From: Desulfuromonadales bacterium | Lineage (GTDB): Bacteria > Desulfobacterota > Desulfuromonadia > Desulfuromonadales > Geopsychrobacteraceae | NCBI GenBank assembly: GCA_019429255.1 | Contig: JAHYIY010000014.1 | Location: 1 to 62,348, forward strand | Reading direction: 5' to 3' | Length of the DNA stretch: 62,348 nucleotides | Shown here: one piece after another, positions 24,332 through 34,641 of the stretch | Layout of the letters: each line of letters opens with the position of its first letter | How positions within the stretch are numbered: position 1 is the stretch's first letter | Made by a program: the position numbers and the translations under genes | The notes under the pieces: model-generated | Told to the model about the DNA's origin: nothing | Database searches by the model: none | Seen by the model: only the letters and a program-made list of their open reading frames with translations

Positions 24332-24823
24332 GTGCTGCGCATTGATCCAGATAAATTGGAATTGACCGATCGTGTTATACACATCAACCGTAACGCCAAG
24401 GTTGTTAAAGGTGGGCGGCGCTTCAGCTTTTCTGCCCTGGTTGTGGTGGGTGATGGTAACGGCCATGTTGGTTATGGTCTTGGCAAAGCTAAAGAGGTGC
24501 CGGAAGCGATTCGCAAGGCTGTCGAGCAAGCCAAGAAGAGCCTTATCAAGGTGCCGATTCAACCGGGCAGCACGATTCCCTATGACGTCATTGGCAAGTT
24601 TGGTGCCGGCAGGGTGCTGCTCAAGCCGGCATCTGAAGGTACCGGAGTCATTGCCGGCGGCGCGGTGCGTCCCGTTCTTGAGTCCGTTGGGGTTGGCAAC
24701 GTTTTGACCAAGTGCCTGGGTACGAATAATCCGCACAATGTTGTCAAAGCTACCATTAATGCATTGAAAATGCTTAAGAGTCCGGAAGAAATTTACGCAC
24801 GCCGCGGAATTAACCAGGCCTGA
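24332..24823 (+). CDS. rpsE: 30S ribosomal protein S5
   Basis: This 163-residue protein has [25 protein letters not shown] in its dsRBD-like domain and [23 protein letters not shown] in the C-terminal domain. The start is GTG at 24332 after GAGGAG. It lines the mRNA entry site together with S3 and S4. Confidence 0.97.
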   Translation: MLRIDPDKLELTDRVIHINRNAKVVKGGRRFSFSALVVVGDGNGHVGYGLGKAKEVPEAIRKAVEQAKKSLIKVPIQPGSTIPYDVIGKFGAGRVLLKPASEGTGVIAGGAVRPVLESVGVGNVLTKCLGTNNPHNVVKATINALKMLKSPEEIYARRGINQA

Positions 24824-24846
24824 GCAAGAAATTAGGGAGACACAGG

Positions 24847-25026
24847 ATGGCGACAGAAGTTAAAGTCACCTTAAAAAAGAGTCCTATTGGCCGTAAGGCT
24901 TATTTTTCCAATGTACTCAAGGGCCTCGGATTTAGACGCCTTAACCAGACAGTGACATTGCCGGACACTCCAGAAACTCGTGGAATGATTCGCAAGGTTG
25001 AACACATGGTGGTCGTAGAGGACTGA
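24847..25026 (+). CDS. rpmD: 50S ribosomal protein L30
   Basis: This 59-residue protein begins [17 protein letters not shown] and continues with [13 protein letters not shown] and [14 protein letters not shown], a full L30 match. It falls just under common minimum gene lengths but is clear from sequence and its position between rpsE and rplO. The ribosome site is GGGAGACACAGG. Confidence 0.96.
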   Translation: MATEVKVTLKKSPIGRKAYFSNVLKGLGFRRLNQTVTLPDTPETRGMIRKVEHMVVVED

Positions 25027-25048
25027 TTTCAGAATAAAGGGCAGTATC

Positions 25049-25489
25049 ATGGATTTAAGTCAATTGAAACCGGCTCCCGGTTCTACAAAAAATAAAAAGC
25101 GCATTGGTCGTGGTCCAGGTTCCGGAACGGGTAAGACTGCCGGTAAGGGACATAAAGGTCAGAAGGCACGTAGCGGTGGCAGTATCAAGCCTGGCTTTGA
25201 GGGTGGCCAGATGCCGCTGCAAAGACGTTTGCCCAAGCGTGGCTTCACCTCGATCAACAAGAAAGATTATAACCTGATTAACCTGCGTGATCTTGATTGC
25301 TTTGATGCCGACACGACAATCAGCCTCGAGCTTTATGGCAAGTCAGGTTTGGTGAAGAAAATGAAAGATGGGATCAAGATTCTCGCCGATGGTGAGCTGT
25401 CCAAGGCCCTGACTGTTCAGGCCCACAAATTCAGCCGCGCTGCAGTAGAAAAAATTGAAGCTGCAGGTGGTAAGGCTGAGGTCATTTAA
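25049..25489 (+). CDS. rplO: 50S ribosomal protein L15
   Basis: This 146-residue protein has the long Gly/Lys-rich N-terminal arm ([20 protein letters not shown], residues about 23-42) and [15 protein letters not shown]. Its stop overlaps the secY start (TAATG), so translation of SecY is coupled to it. Confidence 0.97.
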   Translation: MDLSQLKPAPGSTKNKKRIGRGPGSGTGKTAGKGHKGQKARSGGSIKPGFEGGQMPLQRRLPKRGFTSINKKDYNLINLRDLDCFDADTTISLELYGKSGLVKKMKDGIKILADGELSKALTVQAHKFSRAAVEKIEAAGGKAEVI

Positions 25490-26799
25490 TGCTATCGACT
25501 GTACAGAATATTCTGGCAATACCGGAATTACGCCGCAGGATTGCCTTTACCCTCTCTATTCTTGCAGTTTATCGCATTGGCTGTCATGTGCCGACGCCGG
25601 GTATCGACGGTCAGGTTCTCTCCCAGTTCTTCGCTGGAACGGAAGGGACGCTGTTAGGTCTGGTCAGTGCCTTTACCGGTGGTGCCCTCGAGATGATGGC
25701 GGTGTTTGCGCTGGGTATCATGCCCTATATCAGCGCCTCCATTATTCTGCAGTTGCTGACGGTTGTTTATGAGCCGTTGGAAAAGCTGTCTAAAGAGGGA
25801 GAGCAGGGGCGTAAGAAAATCACTGAATACACCCGTTACGGCACTATTGTTTTAGCTGTTATTCAGGGGGCCGGCATGGCCTATGGCCTCCAGGGTATGG
25901 TTGGTCCCGCCGGAGAGCCGGTTGTTCCTAACCCGGGTGCTGGTTTTATCCTGATGACAGTAATCACTCTGACGGCTGGTACCGCGTTTGTTATGTGGCT
26001 TGGTGAGCAGATCACTGAACGCGGCATTGGTAACGGTATCTCGCTGATCATCTTTGCGGGTATTGTTGCCGGGATGCCTTCGGCTATCGTTAATACCCTG
26101 CGATTGCTGGAAACCGGCGCCATGACACCGACAGTGGTTATCTTTATTCTCGTTTTGATGCTTGCTACCGTTGGCGCTATTGTTTTCATGGAACGAGCCC
26201 AGCGCCGCGTACCGATTCATTATGCCAAGCGGGTTGTTGGCATGCGCAATATGGGCGGTCAGTCGAGTCATCTGCCGATGAAGATTAATATGGCTGGTGT
26301 TATTCCACCGATCTTCGCCAGTTCGATTATGATGTTTCCAGCGACGATAGCGAGCTTTGTTGATGCCCCATGGGTCCAGCGGGTCTCTGGCTATCTGTCA
26401 CCTGAGCACCTGGTCTATAATATCTTTTATGTTGCATTTATCGTTTTCTTCTGCTACTTCTACACGGCTATAACCTTTAACCCGGTGAACGTGGCTGAAA
26501 ACATCAAGAATCAGGGTGGTTTTGTGCCTGGCATCCGGCCGGGTAAGGAAACTGCGACCTATTTAGATACTGTGCTCAGTCGCTTGACCTTTGCAGGTGC
26601 CATTTACGTGTCAGCTGTTTGTGTGTTGCCAACGGTTCTGATCAGTCAGCTCAATGTGCCCTTCTTCTTTGGTGGAACGGCGCTGCTGATCGTCGTCGCC
26701 GTTGGTATGGACACATCGGCGCAGATCGATGCGCACCTGATTTCACGTTCGTATGAAGGATTTATGAAAGGCGTCACCCTTAAAGGGCGTCACGGTTAA
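25489..26799 (+). CDS. secY: Protein translocase subunit SecY
   Basis: This 436-residue ten-helix inner-membrane channel carries the plug-region start LRRRIAFTLSILAVYRIGCHVPTPG and GIMPYISASIILQLL. Loop residues include ERGIGNGISLIIF and the C5 loop FVPGIRPG. It forms the SecYEG channel with the SecE encoded near the window start. The ATG overlaps the rplO stop. Confidence 0.98.
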   Translation: MLSTVQNILAIPELRRRIAFTLSILAVYRIGCHVPTPGIDGQVLSQFFAGTEGTLLGLVSAFTGGALEMMAVFALGIMPYISASIILQLLTVVYEPLEKLSKEGEQGRKKITEYTRYGTIVLAVIQGAGMAYGLQGMVGPAGEPVVPNPGAGFILMTVITLTAGTAFVMWLGEQITERGIGNGISLIIFAGIVAGMPSAIVNTLRLLETGAMTPTVVIFILVLMLATVGAIVFMERAQRRVPIHYAKRVVGMRNMGGQSSHLPMKINMAGVIPPIFASSIMMFPATIASFVDAPWVQRVSGYLSPEHLVYNIFYVAFIVFFCYFYTAITFNPVNVAENIKNQGGFVPGIRPGKETATYLDTVLSRLTFAGAIYVSAVCVLPTVLISQLNVPFFFGGTALLIVVAVGMDTSAQIDAHLISRSYEGFMKGVTLKGRHG

Positions 26800-26810
26800 G
26801 GTTTTCTGTT

Positions 26811-27458
26811 ATGAATCTGATATTGCTTGGCCCTCCGGGAGCAGGAAAAGGCACCCAGTCTGTATTGCTTGAAAAGCATTTTGGAATTCCGCAAATTTCT
26901 ACTGGAGACATACTCCGTGCAGCGGTTAAGGCCTCTACACCCATGGGAGTGAAGGCAAAGAGTTTTATGGATGCCGGCAACCTGGTGCCTGACGAGGTTG
27001 TTGTTGGCATTGTGCGTGAGAGGTTGCAGGAATCCGACTGTGCTAACGGCTTCATTCTTGATGGTTTTCCCCGCACTGTTCCGCAAGCTGATGCCCTTAA
27101 CGAGTCATTGGTGCAGTTATCCAGGGAATTGGACGCGGTGGTTTCCTTGCAGGTAGATATCCATGCCCTGGTGGAACGTCTGACCGGACGCCGTACCTGC
27201 AAAGAGTGCGGTAAGGGTTACCATGTGACGTTTGATCCACCTGCCGCAGATGGAACATGTTCCGCCTGTGGTGGCGAATTGGTTCAGCGTGACGATGATC
27301 ATGAAGAGACAATCCGCCGCCGGATGCAAGCATATCATCAGCAGACGGCACCCCTTGAGGAGTATTATCGTCTTGCCGGGCTGTTACTTACTGTCGATGG
27401 TATGTCGGGCATTGAGGACGTGCAACAGACGATTCTGACTGGGTTACAGGCGAGCTGA
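26811..27458 (+). CDS. adk: Adenylate kinase
   Basis: This 215-residue enzyme interconverts ATP + AMP and 2 ADP. The P-loop GPPGAGKGTQ is at residues 7-16, followed by the AMP-site DGFPRT. A long LID carries four cysteines (CKECGKGYH and CSACGG), the zinc-binding LID found in many non-enteric bacteria. It lies between secY and map as in other spc operons. Confidence 0.98.
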   Translation: MNLILLGPPGAGKGTQSVLLEKHFGIPQISTGDILRAAVKASTPMGVKAKSFMDAGNLVPDEVVVGIVRERLQESDCANGFILDGFPRTVPQADALNESLVQLSRELDAVVSLQVDIHALVERLTGRRTCKECGKGYHVTFDPPAADGTCSACGGELVQRDDDHEETIRRRMQAYHQQTAPLEEYYRLAGLLLTVDGMSGIEDVQQTILTGLQAS

Positions 27459-27459
27459 T

Positions 27460-28212
27460 TTGATAGTATTAAAGTCCCAGGCTGAGCTGAAAAAAATGCG
27501 CCGGGCCGGGCGTCTGGTCGCCGAAGTACTGATGATGCTGCGTGACAAGATCAAGCCGGGAGTCACCTCCCTGGAACTTGACACAATAGCAGACACACAA
27601 TGTCGTAAATGGAAGGTTAAGCCTGCATTCAAGGGCTACGGTGGTTTTCCTTTTACAATTTGTGCATCACCAAACGAGCAGATCGTGCATGGCTTTCCAA
27701 ATACCACCCCGTTGGTAGAGGGAGATATTCTCAGTATCGATTTTGGTTTGATCTCTGAGGGATTTTACGGCGATCACGCTATTACCTTTCCGGTTGGCAA
27801 GGTTGATGACGATACCCAGCGCTTGCTTGATGTGACCCGACAATCGTTACAGCAAGGGGTTGATGCTGCGCAGCCCGATGGTTATTTGACAGATATTTCC
27901 CACGCTGTTCAATCCTGGGTTGAGAATGCAGGCTTTAGTGTGGTACGCGAATTTGTTGGTCATGGAATAGGCCGTCAACTCCATGAAGATCCGCAGATAC
28001 CAAACTTTGGTTCGCCAGGTGCCGGCCCCCGATTGCGACCGGGGATGACACTGGCTATTGAGCCGATGGTTAATGTTGGTAAGCCGGGCGTTATCATCCT
28101 TGATGATGGGTGGACTGCCGTCACCGTTGATGGTCAACGCTCAGCTCATTTTGAGCACACAGTTGCAATAACAGAAAACGGTCCGGAAGTACTTTCCCGG
28201 ATTGATTGGTAA
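27460..28212 (+). CDS. map: Methionine aminopeptidase, type I
   Basis: This 250-residue enzyme removes the initiator Met. Metal ligands are visible in SIDFGLISEGFYGDHA (two Asp), VGHGIGRQLHEDP (His), AIEPMVNVG (Glu) and FEHTVAI (Glu). The start is TTG at 27460, one base after the adk stop. There is no strong ribosome site, suggesting coupling to adk. Confidence 0.95.
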   Translation: MIVLKSQAELKKMRRAGRLVAEVLMMLRDKIKPGVTSLELDTIADTQCRKWKVKPAFKGYGGFPFTICASPNEQIVHGFPNTTPLVEGDILSIDFGLISEGFYGDHAITFPVGKVDDDTQRLLDVTRQSLQQGVDAAQPDGYLTDISHAVQSWVENAGFSVVREFVGHGIGRQLHEDPQIPNFGSPGAGPRLRPGMTLAIEPMVNVGKPGVIILDDGWTAVTVDGQRSAHFEHTVAITENGPEVLSRIDW

Positions 28213-28257
28213 CTCCCACATAATCTGTTGGGAAATGGATAGGAAAAGGATCTCACA

Positions 28258-28371
28258 ATGAAGGTAAGAGCTTCGGTCAAGAAGATCTGTGATAAGTGCA
28301 AAACAATCAAACGCAAAGGTGTTATCCGGATCATCTGCGAGAATCCCAAACACAAGCAAAGACAGGGATAA
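28258..28371 (+). CDS. rpmJ: 50S ribosomal protein L36
   Basis: This 37-residue protein begins [15 protein letters not shown] and has the C-x2-C-x12-C-x4-H zinc motif of the primary L36. It is too short for ordinary gene cut-offs but is unmistakable. An AGGAAAAGGA site precedes the ATG. infA, often found between map and rpmJ elsewhere, is absent here. Confidence 0.97.
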   Translation: MKVRASVKKICDKCKTIKRKGVIRIICENPKHKQRQG

Positions 28372-28388
28372 GGCCCTAGGAGGAAAAA

Positions 28389-28757
28389 TTGGCACGTATT
28401 GCTGGAGTTGATCTGCCGCGCAACAAGCGCATTGAAGTGGCCATGACCTATGTTTATGGGATCGGTCGCACCAAGTCAAAAGAAATTCTTGATCAGGCCG
28501 GTGTCGATTACAACGCCCGCACCGATGATCTGACTGAAACTGAACTGGCCACGATTCGTGAATTGGTTGATCACAACTGTCGCGTAGAGGGTGATTTGCG
28601 TCGCGAAATATCGATGAATATCAAGCGTCTGATGGACCTTGGTTGTTATCGTGGGCTTCGTCACCGTAAGGGGTTACCGGTTCGCGGTCAGAACACCAAG
28701 AATAATTCACGGACACGCAAGGGTCCTAAGAAGACAGTTGCCGGCAAGAAGAAATAA
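28389..28757 (+). CDS. rpsM: 30S ribosomal protein S13
   Basis: This 122-residue protein begins [25 protein letters not shown] and ends in a basic tail after [19 protein letters not shown]. It contacts the P-site tRNA. The start is TTG at 28389, five bases after TAGGAGGA. No in-frame ATG is close enough to keep the conserved N-terminus. Confidence 0.97.
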   Translation: MARIAGVDLPRNKRIEVAMTYVYGIGRTKSKEILDQAGVDYNARTDDLTETELATIRELVDHNCRVEGDLRREISMNIKRLMDLGCYRGLRHRKGLPVRGQNTKNNSRTRKGPKKTVAGKKK

Positions 28758-28768
28758 GCGGAGTTATC

Positions 28769-29164
28769 ATGGCTAAGTCAGGAAAAAAAGTTGTTCGTAA
28801 AAAGGTAGAAAAAAAGAACATTGCGCGTGGTGTCGCGCATATTCAATCTACCTTTAATAATACCATTGTGACCATTACCGACCCGATGGGTAACGTAGTA
28901 GCCTGGTCAACCTCAGGTGCAAAAGGATTTAAGGGATCACGCAAGAGTACACCTTTTGCCGCTCAGATTGCTGCTGAAGAAGCAGCAACCAAAGCCATGG
29001 AACATGGCATGCGCTCGGTTGAGGCCTATATCAAGGGGCCTGGTAGCGGAAGAGAGTCTGCATTGCGTGCACTTTCCCTCGCTGGACTGACAGTCACAAT
29101 GATTAAGGACGTCACTCCAATCCCCCATAATGGCTGCCGTCCGCCCAAGCGTCGTCGCGTATAA
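28769..29164 (+). CDS. rpsK: 30S ribosomal protein S11
   Basis: This 131-residue platform protein has [21 protein letters not shown] and [13 protein letters not shown], and ends [13 protein letters not shown], the diagnostic S11 C-terminus. It is encoded between rpsM and rpsD. Confidence 0.98.
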   Translation: MAKSGKKVVRKKVEKKNIARGVAHIQSTFNNTIVTITDPMGNVVAWSTSGAKGFKGSRKSTPFAAQIAAEEAATKAMEHGMRSVEAYIKGPGSGRESALRALSLAGLTVTMIKDVTPIPHNGCRPPKRRRV

Positions 29165-29182
29165 GCAACAAGGAGGAAGAAG

Positions 29183-29812
29183 TTGTCTAGGTATTCAGGA
29201 CCTGTCTGCCGTCAGTGCAGAAGAGAAAACGCCAAATTGTTCCTTAAAGGGGACAGATGTTACACCGATAAATGTTCCCTGGAACGGCGTAATTACGCAC
29301 CAGGACAACATGGACAGCGTCGTACCAAGCTGTCTGATTATGGCAGCCAGTTGCGCGAAAAACAAAAGGTCAAGCGAACTTACGGTTTGCAGGAAAAGCA
29401 GTTCAGGCTGTATTTTACCAAGGCTGATCGTATGCGTGGTGTCACCGGCGAAAATTTGCTGGTTCTTCTGGAAAGACGCCTTGACAGTATTGTTTACCGC
29501 CTGGGTTTCGCCGCATCACGTTCGCAGGCACGTACTTTGGTACGTCATGGCCATTTTCAGATTAACGGCCACAAGGCCAATATTCCATCACAGTTGATTC
29601 GTCCTAATGATGTTGTCACATTGATCGAAAAGAGCCGGCAGATTGCCTGTATTAACGAGTCCCTGGATAGCGTTATGCGCCGTGGTCTACCGTCTTGGCT
29701 AGAGCTTGAACGCGATGCTTACAAAGGGTCGATGAAGACCTTGCCGGTCCGCGCAGAGTTGACGACTCCAGAAATTAACGAGCGTTTGATTGTCGAACTC
29801 TACTCAAAATAA
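29183..29812 (+). CDS. rpsD: 30S ribosomal protein S4, zinc-binding type
   Basis: This 209-residue 16S rRNA-binding protein has an N-terminal four-cysteine zinc site (CRQCRREN, then CYTDKC, residues about 9-31) and an S4 RNA-binding domain ([22 protein letters not shown]). The start is TTG at 29183 after AAGGAGGAA. In other bacteria S4 represses the alpha operon. Confidence 0.97.
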   Translation: MSRYSGPVCRQCRRENAKLFLKGDRCYTDKCSLERRNYAPGQHGQRRTKLSDYGSQLREKQKVKRTYGLQEKQFRLYFTKADRMRGVTGENLLVLLERRLDSIVYRLGFAASRSQARTLVRHGHFQINGHKANIPSQLIRPNDVVTLIEKSRQIACINESLDSVMRRGLPSWLELERDAYKGSMKTLPVRAELTTPEINERLIVELYSK

Positions 29813-29855
29813 TCGCAACCTCGCCAAGGACTCTTGAGAGGGAGATTCAAGAAAT

Positions 29856-30866
29856 ATGTACAAAAACTGGAGAAACCTGATCAGCCCCAAACGTCTTGAG
29901 GCGACTGAACTGACTGCCACTTATGGCAAGTTTGTGGCGGAACCTTTTGAACGCGGCTTTGGAACGACCCTTGGTAATTCCTTGCGCCGGGTGCTGTTGT
30001 CGTCATTGCAAGGCGCAGCTATATCATCCGTTCGCATCAAAAACGTCGCTCATGAATTTTCCAATGTGCCGGGTGTTACTGAAGATGTGACCGATATCAT
30101 TCTTAATCTCAAGGGGGTGAAGGTTCGTCTGCATGGCCACGAGAATCGTAATGTTCGGATTGTTCAAAAAGGCCCTGGTGTTGTTCGCGCTGGTGATTTG
30201 ATCACTGACAGTAACGTTGAGATTCTCAATCCGGAACATCACATTGTGACCTGCGGTGAAGAATCTGACCTGGAGATGGATATGCATGTCTCCATGGGCA
30301 AGGGTTACCTCTCGGCTGAGCGTGTACGTGATGAAAATGCACCGGTCGGTACGATTCCGATTGATGCCTTGTTTTCGCCGATTCTCAAGGTCAATTATAC
30401 GGTTTCCAACGCCCGTGTCGGTAACATGACTGACTACGATAAGCTGACCCTGGAGGTCTATACCGATGGTAGTGTGACCCCTGAAGACTCCGTTGCTTAT
30501 GCGGCAAAGATTCTCAAGGAACAACTACAGATCTTTATCAACTTTGATGAAGACCAGGAGCCACAGGCTCAAGAGGAAGAGGGCGAAAAGAACAAGATCA
30601 ACGAAAATCTCTATCGCTCCGTCGAAGAGCTGGAGCTGTCAGTTCGTAGTGCCAACTGCCTCAAGAATGCCCAGATCAATCTGATTGGTGAACTGGTCCA
30701 GCGTTCTGAAGCAGAGATGCTTAAAACCCAGAACTTTGGCAGGAAATCATTGAACGAGATTAAGGATATCCTGGCCGATATGGGCTTGAGCCTGGGGATG
30801 AAGATTGATTCTTTTCCTGATCCCGAATACTTGAAACTGATACGAAAAGGTCAGGATGACGAATAA
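29856..30866 (+). CDS. rpoA: DNA-directed RNA polymerase subunit alpha
   Basis: This 336-residue subunit has an N-terminal assembly domain with [22 protein letters not shown] (about residues 30-51), an acidic linker ([13 protein letters not shown]) and a C-terminal domain with [13 protein letters not shown] that binds UP elements and activators. It is encoded between rpsD and rplQ. Confidence 0.98.
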   Translation: MYKNWRNLISPKRLEATELTATYGKFVAEPFERGFGTTLGNSLRRVLLSSLQGAAISSVRIKNVAHEFSNVPGVTEDVTDIILNLKGVKVRLHGHENRNVRIVQKGPGVVRAGDLITDSNVEILNPEHHIVTCGEESDLEMDMHVSMGKGYLSAERVRDENAPVGTIPIDALFSPILKVNYTVSNARVGNMTDYDKLTLEVYTDGSVTPEDSVAYAAKILKEQLQIFINFDEDQEPQAQEEEGEKNKINENLYRSVEELELSVRSANCLKNAQINLIGELVQRSEAEMLKTQNFGRKSLNEIKDILADMGLSLGMKIDSFPDPEYLKLIRKGQDDE

Positions 30867-30900
30867 TCGTCCTGTGATTGTTTAAGAAAGGAACATCCCG

Positions 30901-31341
30901 ATGCGTCACAATAAATCAGGAAGAACACTGGGTCGCAAACCAGACCATCGTCAGCACATGATGCGTAACATGGTGACCTCTTTTCTTCAGAATGAAAAAA
31001 TAACAACCACGGTCACCCGTGCCAAGGAACTGCGCAAGTTGGCAGAGAAAATGATTACCCTGGGCAAACGTGGGGATCTCCATTCACGGCGTCAAGCACT
31101 GCGCGTCATTCGTGAGCCGCAGGTCGTTGCGCGCTTGTTCGATATGATTGCACCGCGGTTTGCCGACCGGCCCGGCGGCTATACCCGTATTTTGCGTTTG
31201 GAAAATCGACTTGGGGATAATGCCCCGATGGCTATTATTGAATTGGTTGAAGAAGGCTATGTCGCTCAGGCTACTGATGATGCCGACAGCAGCGAAACAA
31301 CAGCCACAGAAACCGAGCAAAAGGAAGTGGCCGCGAATTGA
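30901..31341 (+). CDS. rplQ: 50S ribosomal protein L17
   Basis: This 146-residue protein begins [17 protein letters not shown] and contains [24 protein letters not shown]. Its last 25 or so residues form a low-complexity Asp/Ser/Thr/Glu tail longer than in E. coli L17. It is the last gene of the ribosomal string, with a strong terminator 26 bases downstream. Confidence 0.97.
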   Translation: MRHNKSGRTLGRKPDHRQHMMRNMVTSFLQNEKITTTVTRAKELRKLAEKMITLGKRGDLHSRRQALRVIREPQVVARLFDMIAPRFADRPGGYTRILRLENRLGDNAPMAIIELVEEGYVAQATDDADSSETTATETEQKEVAAN

Positions 31342-31366
31342 TTTCGGCCAGCCGGTAATTATCTAA

Positions 31367-31400
31367 GGGCAAAGAGATGTAAACCTCTTTGCCCTTTTTT
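31367..31400 (+). terminator. Intrinsic terminator of the ribosomal gene string
   Basis: A perfect ten-base-pair stem, GGGCAAAGAG (31367-31376) with CTCTTTGCCC (31385-31394), has an eight-base loop and is followed directly by six T (31395-31400). This is a textbook Rho-independent terminator placed just after rplQ. Confidence 0.95.
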
Positions 31401-31504
31401 CGTGGTCGCCAATGAGTCTAAACATCTCATTCTTTTAATAAAGGCTCGTTTTGGCATGTTATCGGTAGCAGGCCGACGACTTTTATCCGCGATTGGTGGT
31501 AACG

Positions 31505-32863
31505 ATGCATGAAAAAAAAATGCGCTTGCTGCAGGACTCGATCAGCAAATTACTCCGCCGTGACGCCACTCCAAACCTAAAAAAAGTTCTTTCCAAGATC
31601 CATCCCGCCGATATTGCGCACATCTTCCGTTACTTTGATATTAATGAACAAAAAACCCTGCTTTCGCTGATTTCTGATCTTGATCGCGCTGCTGATGTTC
31701 TGGCTGAACTGGATCCCGATTCCTGGCCGGAACTTGCCGGACTCCTCGACCGCGATTATCTGGTCTCTATCGTTCATCAGATGGCTGATGATGACAGCGC
31801 CCTGTTTATTCGCAGTCTTCCCGATGAACTGGCTGAAGATATCCTGACCGAAATGCATGATGACCATTCCGAGGATGTCGAGCGTCTGCTTGCTTATGAC
31901 GAGGATTCAGCCGGTGGCATCATGTCAACGGATGTTTTTTCCCTTAACCAGGATCTCACCGTCAAGCAGGCGATTGACAAGCTCCACGATGCTCAGGACT
32001 ACGAGATGGTCTTTTACGTCTATGTAACCGACGAGCACAATCATCTGGTGGGGGTTTTATCGCTGCGTCAGCTGCTAACCGTGGTTCCCCACACCAAACT
32101 TTCTGCGATCATGTCGACCAATGTCATCCGTGTGCGGGTCGACATGGATCAGGAATATGTCGCCGAATTGGTGGCTAAATATAATATTCTGGCGATACCG
32201 GTTGTTGATGAACATGGCAAGCTGATGGGGGTGATTACCGTTGATGACGTAATCGACGTTATGCGCGACGAAGCGACGGAAGATATCCTGCGCATGGCGG
32301 GTACGACCGAAGAAGAATTGCTGCTGGGGTTTCGCTCCTTCAGTATCGCCCGCCTGCGGCTGCCATGGTTGCTGATGACCTTGTTCGGCGGGGTGACCAC
32401 CGGGTTTCTCATGTGGATGTTCAGGACGACCCTCGAACAGGTGATTATGCTGATTTCTTTTGTTCCGGTTATTACCGGTATGGGGGGAAATGTCGGTGGC
32501 CAATCATCAACCATTCTGATTCGCGGTTTTGCCACCGGCCGCATCGACTTTGCCAGTCTGCGTCAGGTTTTTTTCAAGGAGCTCCGGGTTGGATTGATCA
32601 TGGGCTCGGTCTGCGGTGTCGTCATTGCCCTGGTGGCGATGATCTGGCATCAGAATGTCTATATCGGCCTGGTGGTTGGCCTTGCCATGGTTGCAGCTAT
32701 TACCGTGGCGGCCTGTATGGGGGTTGTGGTGCCGTCATTCTTCAAAAAAGTGGGGATCGATCCGGCCATTGCATCGAGCCCTTTTATCCAGACCGCCAAC
32801 GATATCACCGGAATTCTCATCTATTTCGGTACGGCGACTGTATTTGTCCGGCTGCTGGTCTGA
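31505..32863 (+). CDS. mgtE: Magnesium transporter MgtE
   Basis: This 452-residue inner-membrane Mg2+ channel has a cytosolic MgtE N-domain (about residues 25-125, LLSLISDLDRAADVLAELD), two CBS domains (about 130-250, with IMSTNVIRV and GVITVDDVIDVM) that sense Mg2+, and five C-terminal helices beginning near WLLMTLFGG. The ATG at 31505 after GGTGG is used. TTG at 31493 is an alternative four codons upstream. No M-box riboswitch was seen in the 100 bases between the terminator and the start. Confidence 0.95.
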   Translation: MHEKKMRLLQDSISKLLRRDATPNLKKVLSKIHPADIAHIFRYFDINEQKTLLSLISDLDRAADVLAELDPDSWPELAGLLDRDYLVSIVHQMADDDSALFIRSLPDELAEDILTEMHDDHSEDVERLLAYDEDSAGGIMSTDVFSLNQDLTVKQAIDKLHDAQDYEMVFYVYVTDEHNHLVGVLSLRQLLTVVPHTKLSAIMSTNVIRVRVDMDQEYVAELVAKYNILAIPVVDEHGKLMGVITVDDVIDVMRDEATEDILRMAGTTEEELLLGFRSFSIARLRLPWLLMTLFGGVTTGFLMWMFRTTLEQVIMLISFVPVITGMGGNVGGQSSTILIRGFATGRIDFASLRQVFFKELRVGLIMGSVCGVVIALVAMIWHQNVYIGLVVGLAMVAAITVAACMGVVVPSFFKKVGIDPAIASSPFIQTANDITGILIYFGTATVFVRLLV

Positions 32864-32876
32864 TGGGTGTGTGGCC

Positions 32877-33635
32877 ATGAAGGGAACCCTGCTGCGCAGT
32901 GAAGGCGTGGTGTTGCGCTACGTTAATTATGGTGAGGCGGATCGCATTGTCAGTGTTTTTACTGCCCCCTGGGGAATCACAAAAGGGTTTGCCCGGTCTG
33001 CGCGCTCCAGTCGCAAGCGTTTTGGCGCGGCACTGGAACCCTTTACCCAGGCCCTGTTTTATTGGCGCCAGGGGCGCGGTGAGCTCTGGACGTTACAGGA
33101 AGCCGATCTGATGACCTCACGTAGCGGCCTGCGTAGCGATCTCGATCGTCTCGCTTTGGCCGGTTATGGTGTTGAGCTGGTGGAGTTGCTGGCGGCGGAT
33201 GCCGCAGATCATCAGCGCATTTATCAATTGCTCTGTAGTTATCTTGACTATCTTGAGGCTGGTGGCGACCATGCCGTCGCGCGCCTGTTGTTTGAGTTGC
33301 GCCTGGTGTATCTGCTGGGGTACATCCCCCATCTTTTACACTGCAGCGAGTGCCTGAAAATATTCGCTAATGAGCCGGTGCGTTTCGATTCCCGCCGTGG
33401 TGGCAGCCTCTGCCGTGATTGTGCCGGTGCCAACGACCTCGAGGTCGGGTTGGGCAGCATCGGTTCACTGGCGCGCTCACTGCGGATTTCACACCAGCAG
33501 TTTGAGGGATTTCGGCTGGGAGCGACGACCATTCGTGACGGTCATATGCTGCTCTCCCAGGTGCTGCGTCAGATTCTGCCGCGTGAACCGAACTCATTGA
33601 AATTTCTCGCCCGCTTGGGTGCCCGTGAATCTTGA
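32877..33635 (+). CDS. recO: DNA repair protein RecO
   Basis: This 252-residue protein has an N-terminal OB fold (VVLRYVNYGEADRIVSVFT, WGITKGFARSARSS) and a C-terminal four-cysteine zinc site (CSECLKIF and CRDCAG). RecO loads RecA on SSB-coated gaps with RecR. The ATG at 32877 gives the normal length. A longer frame extends back into mgtE and is spurious. Its stop codon overlaps the -35 element of glyQ. Confidence 0.92.
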   Translation: MKGTLLRSEGVVLRYVNYGEADRIVSVFTAPWGITKGFARSARSSRKRFGAALEPFTQALFYWRQGRGELWTLQEADLMTSRSGLRSDLDRLALAGYGVELVELLAADAADHQRIYQLLCSYLDYLEAGGDHAVARLLFELRLVYLLGYIPHLLHCSECLKIFANEPVRFDSRRGGSLCRDCAGANDLEVGLGSIGSLARSLRISHQQFEGFRLGATTIRDGHMLLSQVLRQILPREPNSLKFLARLGARES

Positions 33636-33660
33636 CATCCTTATGGGTGATCGCTAAACT
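33632..33660 (+). promoter_or_regulatory. Promoter of glyQ-glyS
   Basis: A perfect TTGACA (33632-33637) and TAAACT (33655-33660) are separated by 17 bases. The -35 box overlaps the recO stop codon. The resulting leader of about 60 bases includes a small CAGGC-TTTT-GCCTG hairpin (33698-33711) just ahead of the ribosome site of glyQ. Confidence 0.65.
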
Positions 33661-33726
33661 CCCGAAAGCAGATGATCTTTCCTTATTTTTGTTGTAGCAG
33701 GCTTTTGCCTGTCTCTTGGAGGTACC

Positions 33727-34596
33727 GTGACTTTTCAGGAATTAATCCTTTCCCTGCAGAACTTCTGGGCCGCCCAGGGGTGCATCATTCAACAGCCGTA
33801 CGACATCGAAAAAGGTGCCGGAACCTTTAACCCCGCTACTTTTTTGCGGGTGCTCGGTCCTGAACCCTGGAACGTGGCCTATGTCGAGCCATCACGGCGC
33901 CCGACCGATGGTCGTTATGGTGAGAATCCCAACCGTTTGCAGCACTATTACCAATTTCAGGTCATTCTCAAGCCCTCGCCACTGAATATTCAGGATTTGT
34001 ATCTGGATTCCCTCAAGAGCTTTGGTATCGATCCCCTTGCCCATGACATCCGCTTTGTTGAAGACGATTGGGAATCTCCCACCTTGGGGGCGTGGGGATT
34101 GGGCTGGGAGGTCTGGCTGGACGGCATGGAAATCACCCAGTTCACCTATTTTCAGCAGTGTGGCGGTATCGATTTAAAGCCGATCCCCGGCGAGATAACC
34201 TACGGTATTGAGCGCATCGCCATGTACCTTCAGGGGGTGGATAATGTCTACGACCTGGAATGGGTCAAGGGGATACGCTACGGCGATGTGCATCATCAGA
34301 CTGAAGTGGAATTTTCACACTACAATTTTGAAGAAGCCGATACCGATATGCTGTTCCAGCTTTTTACTATGTACGAAAAGGAATCGGTGCGTCTGGCGGA
34401 GAAAAAACTGGTGTTTCCAGCCTACGATTTTGTACTAAAGTGCTCCCATACTTTCAACCTGCTTGACGCGCGCGGGGCTATTTCGGTGACCGAGCGCGCC
34501 AGTTACATTGGTCGGGTGCGCAATATGGCCAAGCTTTGTGCCGTTGCCTATGTTGAACAACGTGAACGGCTTGGTTTTCCCCTGTTGAATAAATAA
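33727..34596 (+). CDS. glyQ: Glycyl-tRNA synthetase alpha subunit
   Basis: This 289-residue class II synthetase catalytic subunit of the bacterial alpha2beta2 enzyme begins [26 protein letters not shown] and has [26 protein letters not shown]. The start is GTG at 33727 after TTGGAGG. It has its own promoter and is followed by glyS. Confidence 0.97.
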   Translation: MTFQELILSLQNFWAAQGCIIQQPYDIEKGAGTFNPATFLRVLGPEPWNVAYVEPSRRPTDGRYGENPNRLQHYYQFQVILKPSPLNIQDLYLDSLKSFGIDPLAHDIRFVEDDWESPTLGAWGLGWEVWLDGMEITQFTYFQQCGGIDLKPIPGEITYGIERIAMYLQGVDNVYDLEWVKGIRYGDVHHQTEVEFSHYNFEEADTDMLFQLFTMYEKESVRLAEKKLVFPAYDFVLKCSHTFNLLDARGAISVTERASYIGRVRNMAKLCAVAYVEQRERLGFPLLNK

Positions 34597-34641
34597 CCGA
34601 AACTACCAGCTGCCAACTGCCTGCAAGGATTGGAGACATAC

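Noticed and set aside
31401-31504. Mg2+ riboswitch (M-box) ahead of mgtE
   Set aside because: The gap is only about 100 bases and no M-box-like structure was recognised.
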